Source: Phytophthora hibernalis | Taxonomy: Eukaryota; Oomycota; Peronosporomycetes; Peronosporales; Peronosporaceae | DNA length: 64,000 bases | NCBI GenBank assembly: GCA_012656075.1 | Contig: JAAKBF010000027.1 | Span: 62,001-126,000, forward strand | Reading direction: 5' to 3' | Shown here: piece by piece, positions 53,747-63,408 of the stretch | Position numbering within the stretch: position 1 is the stretch's first letter | How the letters are laid out: each line of letters begins with the position of its first letter | The notes under the pieces: model-generated | The model's input: only the letters and a program-made list of their open reading frames with translations | What the model was told of the DNA's origin: nothing | Database searches by the model: none | Made by a program: the position numbers and the translations under genes

Positions 53747-56544
53747 TTGAGGACAGGTTCTAAGCTGTACTTAATGGGATTTAAGGTAGCGCACATTGCA
53801 CCTCACTTTTGTATTCGCAATGAGGCCGATCAAGCTACTTCGTGCCTCGGTCGACCGAGCGGTAAATATCGTCGACCGGCTGCGGCTCGAACTGGAAGGG
53901 ACATAACGGATATTATCTACGGCGCTCCGTCGCGTGGAATCGCTTATAAATCTGCGTCTTCAAAATCGATCACCCCTTCATCCAGCGCCAGTGAGACTCC
54001 TTCATTCAGCGTCAGTGGGCACTTTGCTGGTGGTATAACCCCAGGGCATACAGGTGCAACACCTCGACGTCAACAGGGTTGTACGGGCAGTGGGCAAACC
54101 GTCGAGATTGTACGTGGCAGCATCAACGACGAAATTACGAGTACCAGAGCGACATTTCGGAGCGTAAGGATGAGCTTGTACGTGGCAGCAACAACGACAA
54201 AAATACGAGTACCAAAGCGACATTTCGGAGCGCAAGAAGGTAACTTCGCCCGAGAACCAAGGAACCCACGTCACACAGCTTGATGAAGACGAGAGAGATG
54301 TGGTGTTCATGGATCACCCTATCATTGCTACCAAGGAAGAAGCACGTGCAGTTCTCGATGGTTTCGAGAATGCACGCTTTTCAGTGCTTCACAACTGGAG
54401 ATCTGTCCTCATGCTGACGCTTTTTCCTCACCTTGATTACACCGCAGTGGCGCAGATGAAGAAAGACAGCAATGTGCAGTACTTCTTATCAAGGGCCGGT
54501 ACACAGACACCGCTTTTCCAGTACCATCGAGCTCCAATACAACGGGAATTCAAATACCGTTACTGTCGAAGATTCACAACCTACTTCTCGGTGGGCAGAG
54601 GTCTAAAACATGTCTGACCACTTTACGGATCGGGTCCAAGGATTCGGCTGAACTGCTTTCATTTCTGCAACAACGGCAAGCCAACTCAAATACAGGTCTC
54701 ACAAGCTCCGAAAGCGAGGTGACTTTGGTAAAACTACGTACGCTGATACGATGGAGTGGGCATCACCTCGAATGTGCAAGATCAAGAAAGAGATTTTCCA
54801 GGACATTCCGTTCAGTGTGGAAAAGGGTGCAGTGTGAATTTGTGATGCGCCTTTCAACTATCAGCATGAACGGATTGTACTCGACTTACGGTAGACAGCT
54901 GAGATCTTTCAATTAGCTCTGTAATCATGTCAAGCCGATTATTTCGGACTGCTCCGCGCGCAATGCATGGACAGCCGTCTATGTCAGCCAATCAAATGGA
55001 CTTTTGGGTGTGACTGATGGAACATACAAGCTTCACTTTGAGGATACTTGTGCCATTCGGAACGTTTGGTCTACGACACACATTGTTGCACAAATACCAG
55101 CCAAAATTCTACCCAATGGCGCTCATGTTTGTTCGCACAGAAACTGCTTTCGCGTATACCAAGCTTTTCACGGCGTGCAAGGACCGCTGCAAGGAGGTTT
55201 TGGCGGTACACTCGAGCTTCGCTTTGGTCAATGGATCACTCTCAAGCGATCGCAAATGCGTTTCGCCAAGTTTATCCTGAAATCAAGCTTTTGAATTGCT
55301 GGCCACACTTGCCTCGCAAGGTACGAGGAAAAAAGGATCTTTGTCAGACACAGAGCGATATAACGACATCGTAAAGCCGCAACTCGAGTAATCTGAGCAA
55401 GCCACGGTGTGGCGACCAGTTTGAGATGTTGTCCGAGATTGTGACTGAAATTTGGTCGACATTGGGTGAGCCCGAATACGCTCAGTGGCTTGACGTCGAA
55501 TATTTGACGTATCTGTGAAATCTATGGTGCTATATAGCCAGTGATACACCAGGAGTGGTTCCAAACCAAACCCAGATTGAGTAACATCATCGAGTAATCA
55601 AGGCAACGGCCGTAAGTCATCTCCGTGCTGCGACTGGCCACGTCCTAGCCAGAACACTAACCAAATTTTTGGTTGATTGTGCTATGTATATTGTTTAGGA
55701 GACAATTTGACACTTTGGCTCAGGCCCTGTTGGAGCTGAAGTTCTACAAGAAGCAGTGGATGTATGCGAGTTTGATAACCACTTTCATACACACCGCCGC
55801 AAGTCACGACGGGCCATAGACAACATTCAGGAGTACTACATCAACGCCGACTACTATGTGATACGGGATGACAACCTGCACGGGTTGAAGGTGGATGGAA
55901 ACAGAACTAAGACCTATAAAGGCTCTCTTTGTGGTGTACTCAAGCGAAACGAAAATGTTAAAAGCATTCAACTACGCTATTTGCCACTCCATGTGGTGAA
56001 GGTCTTGAAGCGAATCCCTTTTGAGCACCACTGGAACAATCCGTCGTGGATCGTCGCAGAAATTGAAACAATACGCAGAAAGTTCAAGTGTGACTGCAAG
56101 GGATTCTGTCAAATGGGATGGCTATGTGCGCTCATGTTGGCGCGTCTACGTCTTGTGGACTCACTGTATTTACGGGTGATGCTCCGAAGTCTACCTGCTC
56201 GGAAACCACCGGGACGACCTCGAACAAAAACGAGGTGCCTTAACGGTGGTGGGTCACAAAAATCTCAGTATATTCATGATGCATTGATCAGAAGGTTGGT
56301 GGCCAAGCCGACTAGCGTGATCAACTGGTGCATATTGAGAGTCAAGGCAACAACCGACGGCGAGGTAGAAGTTACGGAGACCAACCATGCTGACAAAATT
56401 AAACCGCCGTTCAGTCGGGGTGGCAAGCGGTACTGGAACATTGAGTACAAGGATCTGGAGGAGGTGACGATTTTGGATGTTGAAGATTTAGCGAGGGCGA
56501 TCAATTACTCCTTCCACACGGATCACATCATCGTGCCGGCTTAA
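53747..56544 (+). pseudogene. MULE-2: decayed Mutator-like transposase with SWIM-like finger
   Basis: An N-terminal Ser/Thr-rich region includes a 68-bp tandem duplication (54111 and 54179). Then come HPIIATKEEARAVLDGFENA, the DDE core GVTDGTYKLHFEDTCAIRNVW (first Asp near 55013) and SMDHSQAIANAFRQVYPEIK (second Asp near 55229), followed in an intact 263-codon frame (55756-56544) by DNIQEYYINADYYVIRDDN, KCDCKGFCQMGWLCALMLA and an AT-hook-like KPPGRPRTKTR. The SWIM pattern CxC...CxH appears as C-D-C...C-A-L, so the expected His is missing. Several registers are needed upstream. Terminal inverted repeats were not found. Confidence 0.7.
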
Positions 56545-58310
56545 CGCGGATCGGCAGCTGTGTCCATAATTCGTATTTAGTGTAGGGAAAAGATACAGAA
56601 AAACTATATAACACCCAAAATACCAGAAACCGGAAACACTGCAACTAGGGCTGTCAACGTTGGAGAAAGTATCTAAAAACTAAGAAAAGTTATTTCCGAG
56701 TAAGTAGAGCTATTCTCGCTTCAGATAACTTAAATCTTAGGTTTAGTAGACACATACTTTCGTTCATATTAGCAAGACCACAGGCTGATAGCTTCGGGCT
56801 ATCTGAGCTAAGACTGCAGACTCATTGTACTTCTGAGCCGCGAGCTATCTTTGTGAACCAGGAATTGGGCATGTATTATTGCAGTAAAGTAACCTAGCTT
56901 TTTCTCACGAGCGTTCTCGGACAGGAAGACGATATCACGCACCAGCCCCGGTGCTAGAGAACACCGCCTTGTCGTAACAGTGTTTCCAGCACTAAGTTGC
57001 AGTTAGTGACTAACTGCAACTGACTCACAATTACTGACTCACAATTAATCCTAGTGACTCACAATTGATCCGACATCCATTAGAAGCAGCCGAAATGACA
57101 CGACTCAGAAAATAACCACAGATGCCTTACAAATAATCCGCCCCCGTCACCGCCCACCGGTTCATTTGGCATGGAAGCTATCCATAGTACTAAGGCTCCA
57201 ACTTGGAGCTAAGCGGCGAGGCTTCAGCCCTGCGGTAATAGCCTCAACCTGTAGAAAAAACATGATGCCGATACGTGTTTAATCAAAGCAGCTCACGACT
57301 ATTTTTCATTCGAATTTTAGATCTCGGTCGGAAGCTAGCGCGCGGCCTTGTGCACTGAAAGCTCCATCGCGTTCTGACATCGGACACTTGTCGATCTCGA
57401 TGGTCGCGGCGACCTCGCGTATTTTTGGGTCCTGCGCGTCGTTTCGTCCTTAAAGTACATGTAGCCATAGACTATGACTCATAGGGTTCTGGCAAGTCGC
57501 CTGCATACATGCAGCGGCTGGATAGACAGCTATTTAGGAATAGTACAGTAGATGCCTGCTATGAGCCAGCTCAGCAGCAGTGAGCACGAGATGATCTCGG
57601 AGATCGAGGAAAGAGTGATGCTGGTTGAAGTTCAGGAGCAGATGGCCAAACCGGAAACCAAGCGGAAGATTGCTCGAGTCTCCTCGTGAGAGCTACATGT
57701 ACTTGCAAGAATCTTGCAGCAAGATCTTCCTATGTGTAACCGTTAGTGCCGGAGCAGCTTAGAAAACGTAGATAATCTCTTCTACATTGAGCTAATCAGC
57801 ACGACTCGTGCTGATCATGAGCGATCTATTGTCAAGTGTCAGTGCAGCTGAGCAGGTGGCCTGATATTAATAGGGTTTTCACCGCAAGCGTGGCGGAAGC
57901 TGTCTGCCGCTAATCTTGACCTCGGTTCGTTCGTATTTACATGTATTAATAGGAGGCACGTTGTCGTGTGCCGTGGCGCCATCATGACTAACGATTCGGC
58001 ACATGGGCGGTATAAAAACCCGCGTGATGGGCCGGTTCTTTTCTCGTAGCCTACCGAAAAGCATATCCGTTCCTCTTGCATTTCAACATGAATCCATTTC
58101 AAGCAGCATAAACAGAATAAATCACCACCGCCCAACAGCATAGCCTTCTCTCCAGCATGCAAATCCACGTTTCCCGGCGGACCTTGACTTGCTGCACGTC
58201 TACAGCGCGTGCGGGACCTCAGGTGCACTTGAAGGGCACTGAACTCGTGCCATTTCCCGAATTCAACGCGACCGAACAAGTCCACGCTCACTCCTCCTAT
58301 ACGCCGCGCC
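56545..58310. other. Mostly no gene; TACATGTA sites near the next gene
   Basis: 1.77 kb. TACATGTA occurs at 57456, 57694 and 57938. A 45-codon acidic ORF at 57552-57689 is noted separately. Minus-strand frames around 57839-58402 appear to be chance. Confidence 0.45.
57552..57689 (+). CDS. Possible 45-aa acidic peptide
   Basis: ATG 57552 to TGA 57687-57689. Helix-prone composition (SEHEMISEIEERVMLVEVQE). No family known; codon use looks like neighbouring genes and the sequence lies between TACATGTA sites, but a chance ORF or an exon of a spliced gene is possible. Confidence 0.2.
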   Translation: MPAMSQLSSSEHEMISEIEERVMLVEVQEQMAKPETKRKIARVSS

Positions 58311-59030
58311 ATGGCCGACAGCGAAAGCACCACACACAACATGCTGCAGTACCTCATCTTCGTGCTGCTACTCGTGATTGGGCTCTCGCCCTTCCTGCTC
58401 ATGCTCTGGCGGAACGGGGCCTACCGCCAACGACTGCGGGACACCTTCTGCTGCAAAGACTGCAGCGACGTCTGCGCGCGGCGCGTGCACTACGACGAGG
58501 CTGATCTGCGTACGCTACAAGAGCTGGAGGCGCCGCCGCAGCGCGAGAGCGCGGGCATCAACGGAGCCTACCGCATGTACCAGGCGCGCCGCTCGCGCTT
58601 GTCGCTGCGTCTGGCGTCGTGGCGCGAGGACGTCAAACGTGGCGGCGGTGACGATGACCAGCTGCACCACAAGCTGGCGCAGATCCAGGCGGCGCAATTC
58701 CGGCACCAGCAGACGCAGCCGGCGGCTACTGCGTCGACCATCAGCGCCCCAGTCAACCGAGCCAACTCGACCCCCAACGTACCGTTCGACATCCGCGTCG
58801 TGGAGATCAACGACCGCGTGGACGAGTCCAACGCCGCGACCATGAACGCGTCCGATCTGTCAGACAACTCGGACGAGGAGTGTGTGTACGAGTTGGTGCC
58901 TCCCACGCCCAAGAACGAGCAACGGCCGGACGCAAATGTGCGGACAGGTCGACGGTCAGTTGTCACTGCCGAGGAAGAAGAGGAGGAGAAGAAGGAGGAC
59001 GTGGTGCCTCGTGACCACGAGATCGTGTAA
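58311..59030 (+). CDS. Single-pass membrane protein, 239 aa, unknown function
   Basis: Uninterrupted frame ATG 58311 to TAA 59028-59030. A short polar N terminus precedes one hydrophobic segment (about residues 12-32, LQYLIFVLLLVIGLSPFLLM). A Cys cluster follows at the membrane border (FCCKDCSDVC), which could be palmitoylated or bind metal. The remainder is a charged cytoplasmic-type tail with a Gln/His-rich part (LAQIQAAQFRHQQTQPA), an acidic patch (DLSDNSDEECVYELV, with a tyrosine in an acidic setting) and a C-terminal Glu run. No signal peptide cleavage site is obvious. I do not recognise the family; a signal-anchored regulator is a guess. Confidence 0.75.
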   Translation: MADSESTTHNMLQYLIFVLLLVIGLSPFLLMLWRNGAYRQRLRDTFCCKDCSDVCARRVHYDEADLRTLQELEAPPQRESAGINGAYRMYQARRSRLSLRLASWREDVKRGGGDDDQLHHKLAQIQAAQFRHQQTQPAATASTISAPVNRANSTPNVPFDIRVVEINDRVDESNAATMNASDLSDNSDEECVYELVPPTPKNEQRPDANVRTGRRSVVTAEEEEEEKKEDVVPRDHEIV

Positions 59031-59251
59031 GCAAATTTTGAACAAGTGAAGTTATAATCGAGGACGAGACCAAGTGCCACAGATAGACACCCTGGAGGCG
59101 GTCGCTATTTATTGGGTATGACTGCCGACGGCTAATGCGAGTCGTTGCGCGCGTGTAGGCACATAATTAAAAATGTTACACATACAAATGTGCTTCGAAG
59201 TGCATGTATTTTACTACAACGTAGTACGTAATAATACATGTAATACATGTA
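59031..59251. other. Spacer with two adjacent TACATGTA palindromes
   Basis: 3' side of the membrane protein gene. TACATGTA at 59235-59242 and 59244-59251, the second abutting the MITE. No gene seen. Confidence 0.4.
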
Positions 59252-59415
59252 CAGTGCTACCCCTCGTTATGCACAGTGGGTTTGGCAATGTGATTTTAGA
59301 GGGATTAGACATACAACAAAAACAATGCAGCGATTTGGTTTAAAATGCAATGATTTGCAAACTGATTTGACGGGGTATTTGATTATCGAGGTGCGCATTA
59401 CGAGGGGTAGCACTG
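59252..59415. mobile_element. Pogo/Tigger-type MITE, 164 bp
   Basis: The left end CAGTGCTACCCCTCGT is mirrored exactly by the right end ACGAGGGGTAGCACTG; similarity continues with mismatches for several more bases. TA flanks both sides (59250-59251 and 59416-59417). CAGTG-starting TIRs with TA duplication are typical of the pogo branch of Tc1/mariner. There is no transposase inside. Confidence 0.8.
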
Positions 59416-59606
59416 TACCGGTACCGGTATTTTGCAGTGCAAGGAACGAGTGCCCGTCATCACTGCAAAGCCAGCAAGAAAACCACCTTGAAGCGTTGCC
59501 TTCCCGCTCGCGACACAAAACAATGGGCTCATGTTTCCTTTTTCTAAAAACGACATCAAATGCACTTGACCACTAGGCGAGAGTCCGGATGAGCACCGCT
59601 ACTGCC
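59416..59606. other. Spacer downstream of secreted protein gene
   Basis: No gene seen; presumed 3' UTR of the minus-strand gene. Confidence 0.4.
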
Positions 59607-60426
59607 TTAGCTGCTACAAATAAATTTGTCCAGCGCGGCGGCATCTTTTGCCTTGTACTTGCTCGTGTCGACGTAGATCGGATATGCAGCTGCCATGTCC
59701 ATGCCATCGGTCTTGGAAGGCATTTTTGTCGCCATGAAGGTGCGAAGCGTCGACTCGGTGATGGCGAAGTTCTCGTTCTTGGACAAAAGCTTCACCAAGT
59801 CGGGCAGATACGCCAAGTAGTCCTTGTTCTGACCCTGCAGCTCCACGCTGTCGCCATAGTCATTGCCGTCCCAGAAGACGTTGTCCTTAGTGAAGCGGAT
59901 GATCAGTGAGGTGGCGTTCACCGCCGCGTCATAGCAGCTTTCGTCCGCAGCAGCCTTGGCAACCGTAACAGCCTGGTTGAAGATGCAGCCAAAGCTGAGC
60001 TTCCACTCGCGGACAGGGCTGTACCAGAACCCAATATCCCAGAGCGAAGGCAGCACGTGCAGCAAATGTTTCAACACATGCGCGTCGGTTATGAGGTCTA
60101 GGGTGGTTGCAATATCCGATTCCATCGTCCTGATCGCTGCGAATCCGTTTGGCGGCAGCGAGATCAGCCCCCGTGGCCACCCGCGCGAAGATTTCGTCCA
60201 TTCCGACGAGCCAGTCCACGACGTCGCTGGGGCTCGATACGCTCGTGATAGCGGGCACCGCAGCAAATTGGCCGTCGACGATGCTGTTCGGGTCCATGTT
60301 GACTGCGTTCGCGCTGGTTTGGACAGATGATGGGCCGGTAATGAGCGCCGAGTCGGCCTGAAGAGACGCTGTGACGGAGAATACGAACAGGAAGGCGAGC
60401 GTCACAGATACACAGACGTACTGCAT
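59607..60426 (-). CDS. Secreted protein of unknown function (one frame change)
   Basis: ATG 60426 opens with a clear signal peptide (MQYVCVSVTLAFLFVFSVTA, cleavage near ASLQA). The frame then runs through SVSSPSDVVDWLVGMDEIFA and, near 60115-60150, moves to another register that continues as MESDIATTLDLITDAHVLK, FWYSPVREWKLSFGCIF, DNVFWDGNDYGDSVELQGQN to the end DKFICSS at TAA 59607-59609. Total about 272 residues with a few Cys in the mature part. The shift is of the extra-base (or two missing) type, near GG 60118 region, so differs from the one-base shortfalls elsewhere; no plausible intron fits. Not an obvious effector: I see no RxLR. Divergent from the exchanger gene. Confidence 0.65.
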
Positions 60427-60828
60427 CGTTCACGTGGAGAAGTGAGGGTCTCCGTGTTGAAGTGGGGTTGGTGACGGTTGTACGATGTTCCGTTGGGGAG
60501 TATGCGATGTGGGGCTGCGATGTACAACGCGCTTTCGGAAATGGAAATGGTTCTTCACTGGCGACCGAGTTTTTCTGGGCGATTTTGGTACATGTGTCAA
60601 CGGCTTTCTTGTCGCCAGCTCACTGAGCGTTACCTGTCCATGAAGTACTAGTAGGTGCAGGTCGCGCCATGTGCTTTGAAGAACAAAACCACCACCTGCA
60701 AGACAACCGCATCGCATCGCTGCCCCCTGCGCTGTCGGTGAGGCCGTTTTCTAAACGCAAAATCCACACAATTTATTCCTGATTTGAACTTGCCCGCTGT
60801 GCCAGGGAGACCATTCCGCAATAAGCTC
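60427..60828. promoter_or_regulatory. Divergent intergenic region, secreted protein / Na-Ca exchanger
   Basis: 402 bp between opposite start codons; promoters of both genes must lie here. Minus-strand frames in this stretch are judged chance. No distinct element recognised. Confidence 0.35.
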
Positions 60829-62473
60829 ATGACGGCCCAGCAGCAGCATCGGCGGCGTCTCCGGAGGCTCACAAGGCAGACGGTGGGCGTGGCAGTCGTA
60901 TTCGCTGGCTGCGTCACAGGGCTCGTGGCCATGAGCCGTCGCGTGTTGGCCGCCTCTGTCCTCGCCCCCGCTCGCTGGCCGAAGCCTCGTCGTCGTCCTC
61001 GGATGCTTGCGAACTGGCCAATTGGGAGACGAACGGGGCATTGTGCTGTACATCATGGCACTGGGCTACATCTTCGTGTCGCTCGCCATCATCTGCGACG
61101 ACTACTTCGTGTCTGCGCTGGAGAAAATCTCAGCCGCCTTGGCGCTGTCGCCCGACGTGGCTGGAGCCACCTTCATGGCTGCCGGATCGTCCGCGCCCGA
61201 GCTGTTCGTGTCGCTGGCTGACAACGTCTTCAAGAAGCCGGCGGAGAGCTTGGGCGTCGGTACCATCGTGGGCTCGGCCATCTTCAACATCCTCATCATC
61301 ATCTCGCTATCGGGACTACTCGCGGGCCAAGTGCTCGAGCTCGACTGGCGTCCGCTGCTGCGTGACTCGCTGTGGTACACGTGGGCGATCGCGGTGCTGG
61401 CCTTCGCCGTGTGGGACGGCACCATCGACGTGCTGGACTCGGTCCTCATGGTCTGCTCGTACGCGAGCTACATCGGCTACATGGCGTTCAACGAACGGGT
61501 GGTCAATCTCTGCTGCAAACGGCCAGATGCAGTCCTGGAGGAGAAAATGAAGATGACGACCGAGGCCAAATCGGACGCCACGTCGACTGCCGAGGTGGTC
61601 GTGACCACGCAGAAGTCGCTGGAGAAAGAGGGACGCTCGCACAGCCGTGGCTTCCTTGGTGAGCAAGACAAAATGAACCCAATGCTGCGCTCGAAGTATC
61701 GCATGTTCCAGGCGCAGCAATTGCTGCAGCGCACGAACTCAGCGGGTGACCTCGTGGACGTTGAATCGCCCACCCCCGCTGCAAAGGTTGCTGTGAAAGT
61801 TGTCTCGCCATTGCGCAGTACCCAAGATCAGGCAAGTGACGTGCCGATGGCGGAAGAAGAGCAGGAGAAGTTACCAAGCTACTTTGACGGCGTGCTGGTT
61901 CCACCTCCAGGGATTCTGGCCAAACTGTGGTTCGTGTTCACGTGGCCCATCGTGGCTTTGGCTCGCATCTCGATCCCCGACTGCCGCTACCCTGCATTTT
62001 CCGCAGCACCAGGCTATTCGGCGACCTTCGTGATCTCCATCGCCTGGATTGGTGTGCTTTCACATTTTACTGTCGAGTTTGGAACGAAGTTCGGATGCAT
62101 TGCTGGTATCCCGTCGGCGCTTATGGGGCTCACAATTATTGCTGCGGGCACATCTATTCCAGATGCGCTGAGCTCTATCCTGGTCGCCCGCGATGGTCAC
62201 GGAGACATGGCTGTGTCTAACGCGCTCGGCAGCAATGTGTTCGACATTTTGTTCGGTCTGGGGCTTCCTTTTCTCCTGTCGAACCTCGTCTATAGTGAGT
62301 CCGTACCTGTGTCAGGCAACGACTTGGATATCTCGATCGCCATTTTGTTTGTTGTGCTGCTTTTCGTGGTGGCCGTGCTGGTTACTTCCCGCTGGAAGCT
62401 ATACCCGCTTGCTTGCGTGTTCCTCCTGATGCTCTACGCGGTATACGTCATTTTTCGTATTTGCGAGGGTTAG
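60829..62473 (+). CDS. K+-dependent Na+/Ca2+ exchanger (NCKX/SLC24 type), two homopolymer frameshifts near the N terminus
   Basis: ATG 60829 begins MTAQQQHRRRLRRLTRQTVG with a signal-anchor helix. Frame steps at CCCCC 60965-60969 and GGGG 61035-61038 (each one base short) connect it to the long open frame from 61040 to TAG 62471-62473, about 548 residues. The alpha-1 repeat reads GATFMAAGSSAPELFVSLAD and GTIVGSAIFNIL; the alpha-2 repeat reads AAGTSIPDALSSILVARDGH, GDMAVSNALGSNVFDILFGL. These two repeats form the ion-binding sites, and TSIPD contains the Asp linked to K+ dependence in SLC24 proteins. A charged cytosolic loop of about 150 residues separates the halves, and hydrophobic helices close the C terminus. 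It extrudes Ca2+ in exchange for Na+, likely at the plasma membrane or an internal store. Confidence 0.92.
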
Positions 62474-63408
62474 ATGTTATCTGAGTGGGCTTTTACCCCT
62501 GGAGACAAAAGGCACCACTTAAAGTGGTACCGGAAAGTCGTTTTCCACTTTTCTATACCCGGTAACGATAATGCAGGCCTCCTTAATTTGGGCAAATGCC
62601 GCTATGTGTCGAATTAGCTTTAAAACGGGTACAAAACGAGTCTACTAAACTAAATATTTTTGGAGGTTATGTATGATTCTGAGCCTTTTTCTACATCGTA
62701 TAAACTTTAAAGTCGACTGGAGGACGAATGTCATCTTGCTTCAAATCATGAAAGTCGGAGATGCCGACAGGAAACTATTGACTTGAATGGAGGAAATGAG
62801 GAAGTGAGATTCATAGAGCGCCACGCATGGTCGAGCACATGCAGCCGTAGGTTTCGTAACTACCGAGTCCTGGAGGAAAAACCCTCACCTGGGTCCAAAC
62901 AACCTCCAGCTCATCTATCTATAACTCACACTGCTCGACCAATTTCAACAGAAACTACACCCGATCCTCACAGTAGAAAACCTGAGAACGGCAACACAAC
63001 CCTAAGCCGGACACTGCTTGGTCCTGGGTTTAAGCCCGCGTTCTGCGCACACGGACCGTTAAACAGTTTTTTCACCCCACTTTCTCAGGGGGATGGGTGG
63101 TTTGTACCGCTAGTAATTTCCTTATATGTATCAGACTAGCCGAGTGCCGACGTTACGCGGTGGTTTATATTTTTAGTTAATCGGGGGTGATGCACCCGTT
63201 CCGCTCGCAGGGGCTCGCTGCACAACTCAGCAAAAAAATTACTAAATAAAAGTATTGAGCGGGCCCTACGGACCCGCAAAGCACGGCGATTGGCGCGGCC
63301 TTCGCTTCGCTCGGACGCTTTATAGCAAATCGGTAGCCGCCGTCGCTTACGCTCGGCAGCCGCGACGCAACCAACATAGTGGACGGGCTCTCTACTAGTT
63401 GTAGTAAA
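62474..63408. other. No gene; hairpins near exchanger 3' end and next to the Helitron
   Basis: ACCACTT (62514-62520) and AAGTGGT (62522-62528) form a 7-bp stem 40 nt after the exchanger stop. From about 63140 to 63400 GC-rich palindromic words recur (GCGGGCCCTACGGACCCGC at 63258, TCGCTTACGCTCGG near 63346), resembling Helitron 3'-end hairpins. No supportable coding region. Confidence 0.4.

Noticed and set aside
59607..60426. Secreted protein as an RxLR or elicitin-type effector
   Set aside because: A signal peptide is present, but no RxLR-dEER or elicitin cysteine pattern could be seen.
60430..60717. Minus-strand ORF in the exchanger/secreted protein intergenic region
   Set aside because: It occupies the shared promoter interval, has no motif and abuts the true start at 60426.
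62783..63139. 118-codon plus-strand ORF downstream of the exchanger
   Set aside because: No domain or signal features; lies in sequence with no sign of coding constraint.
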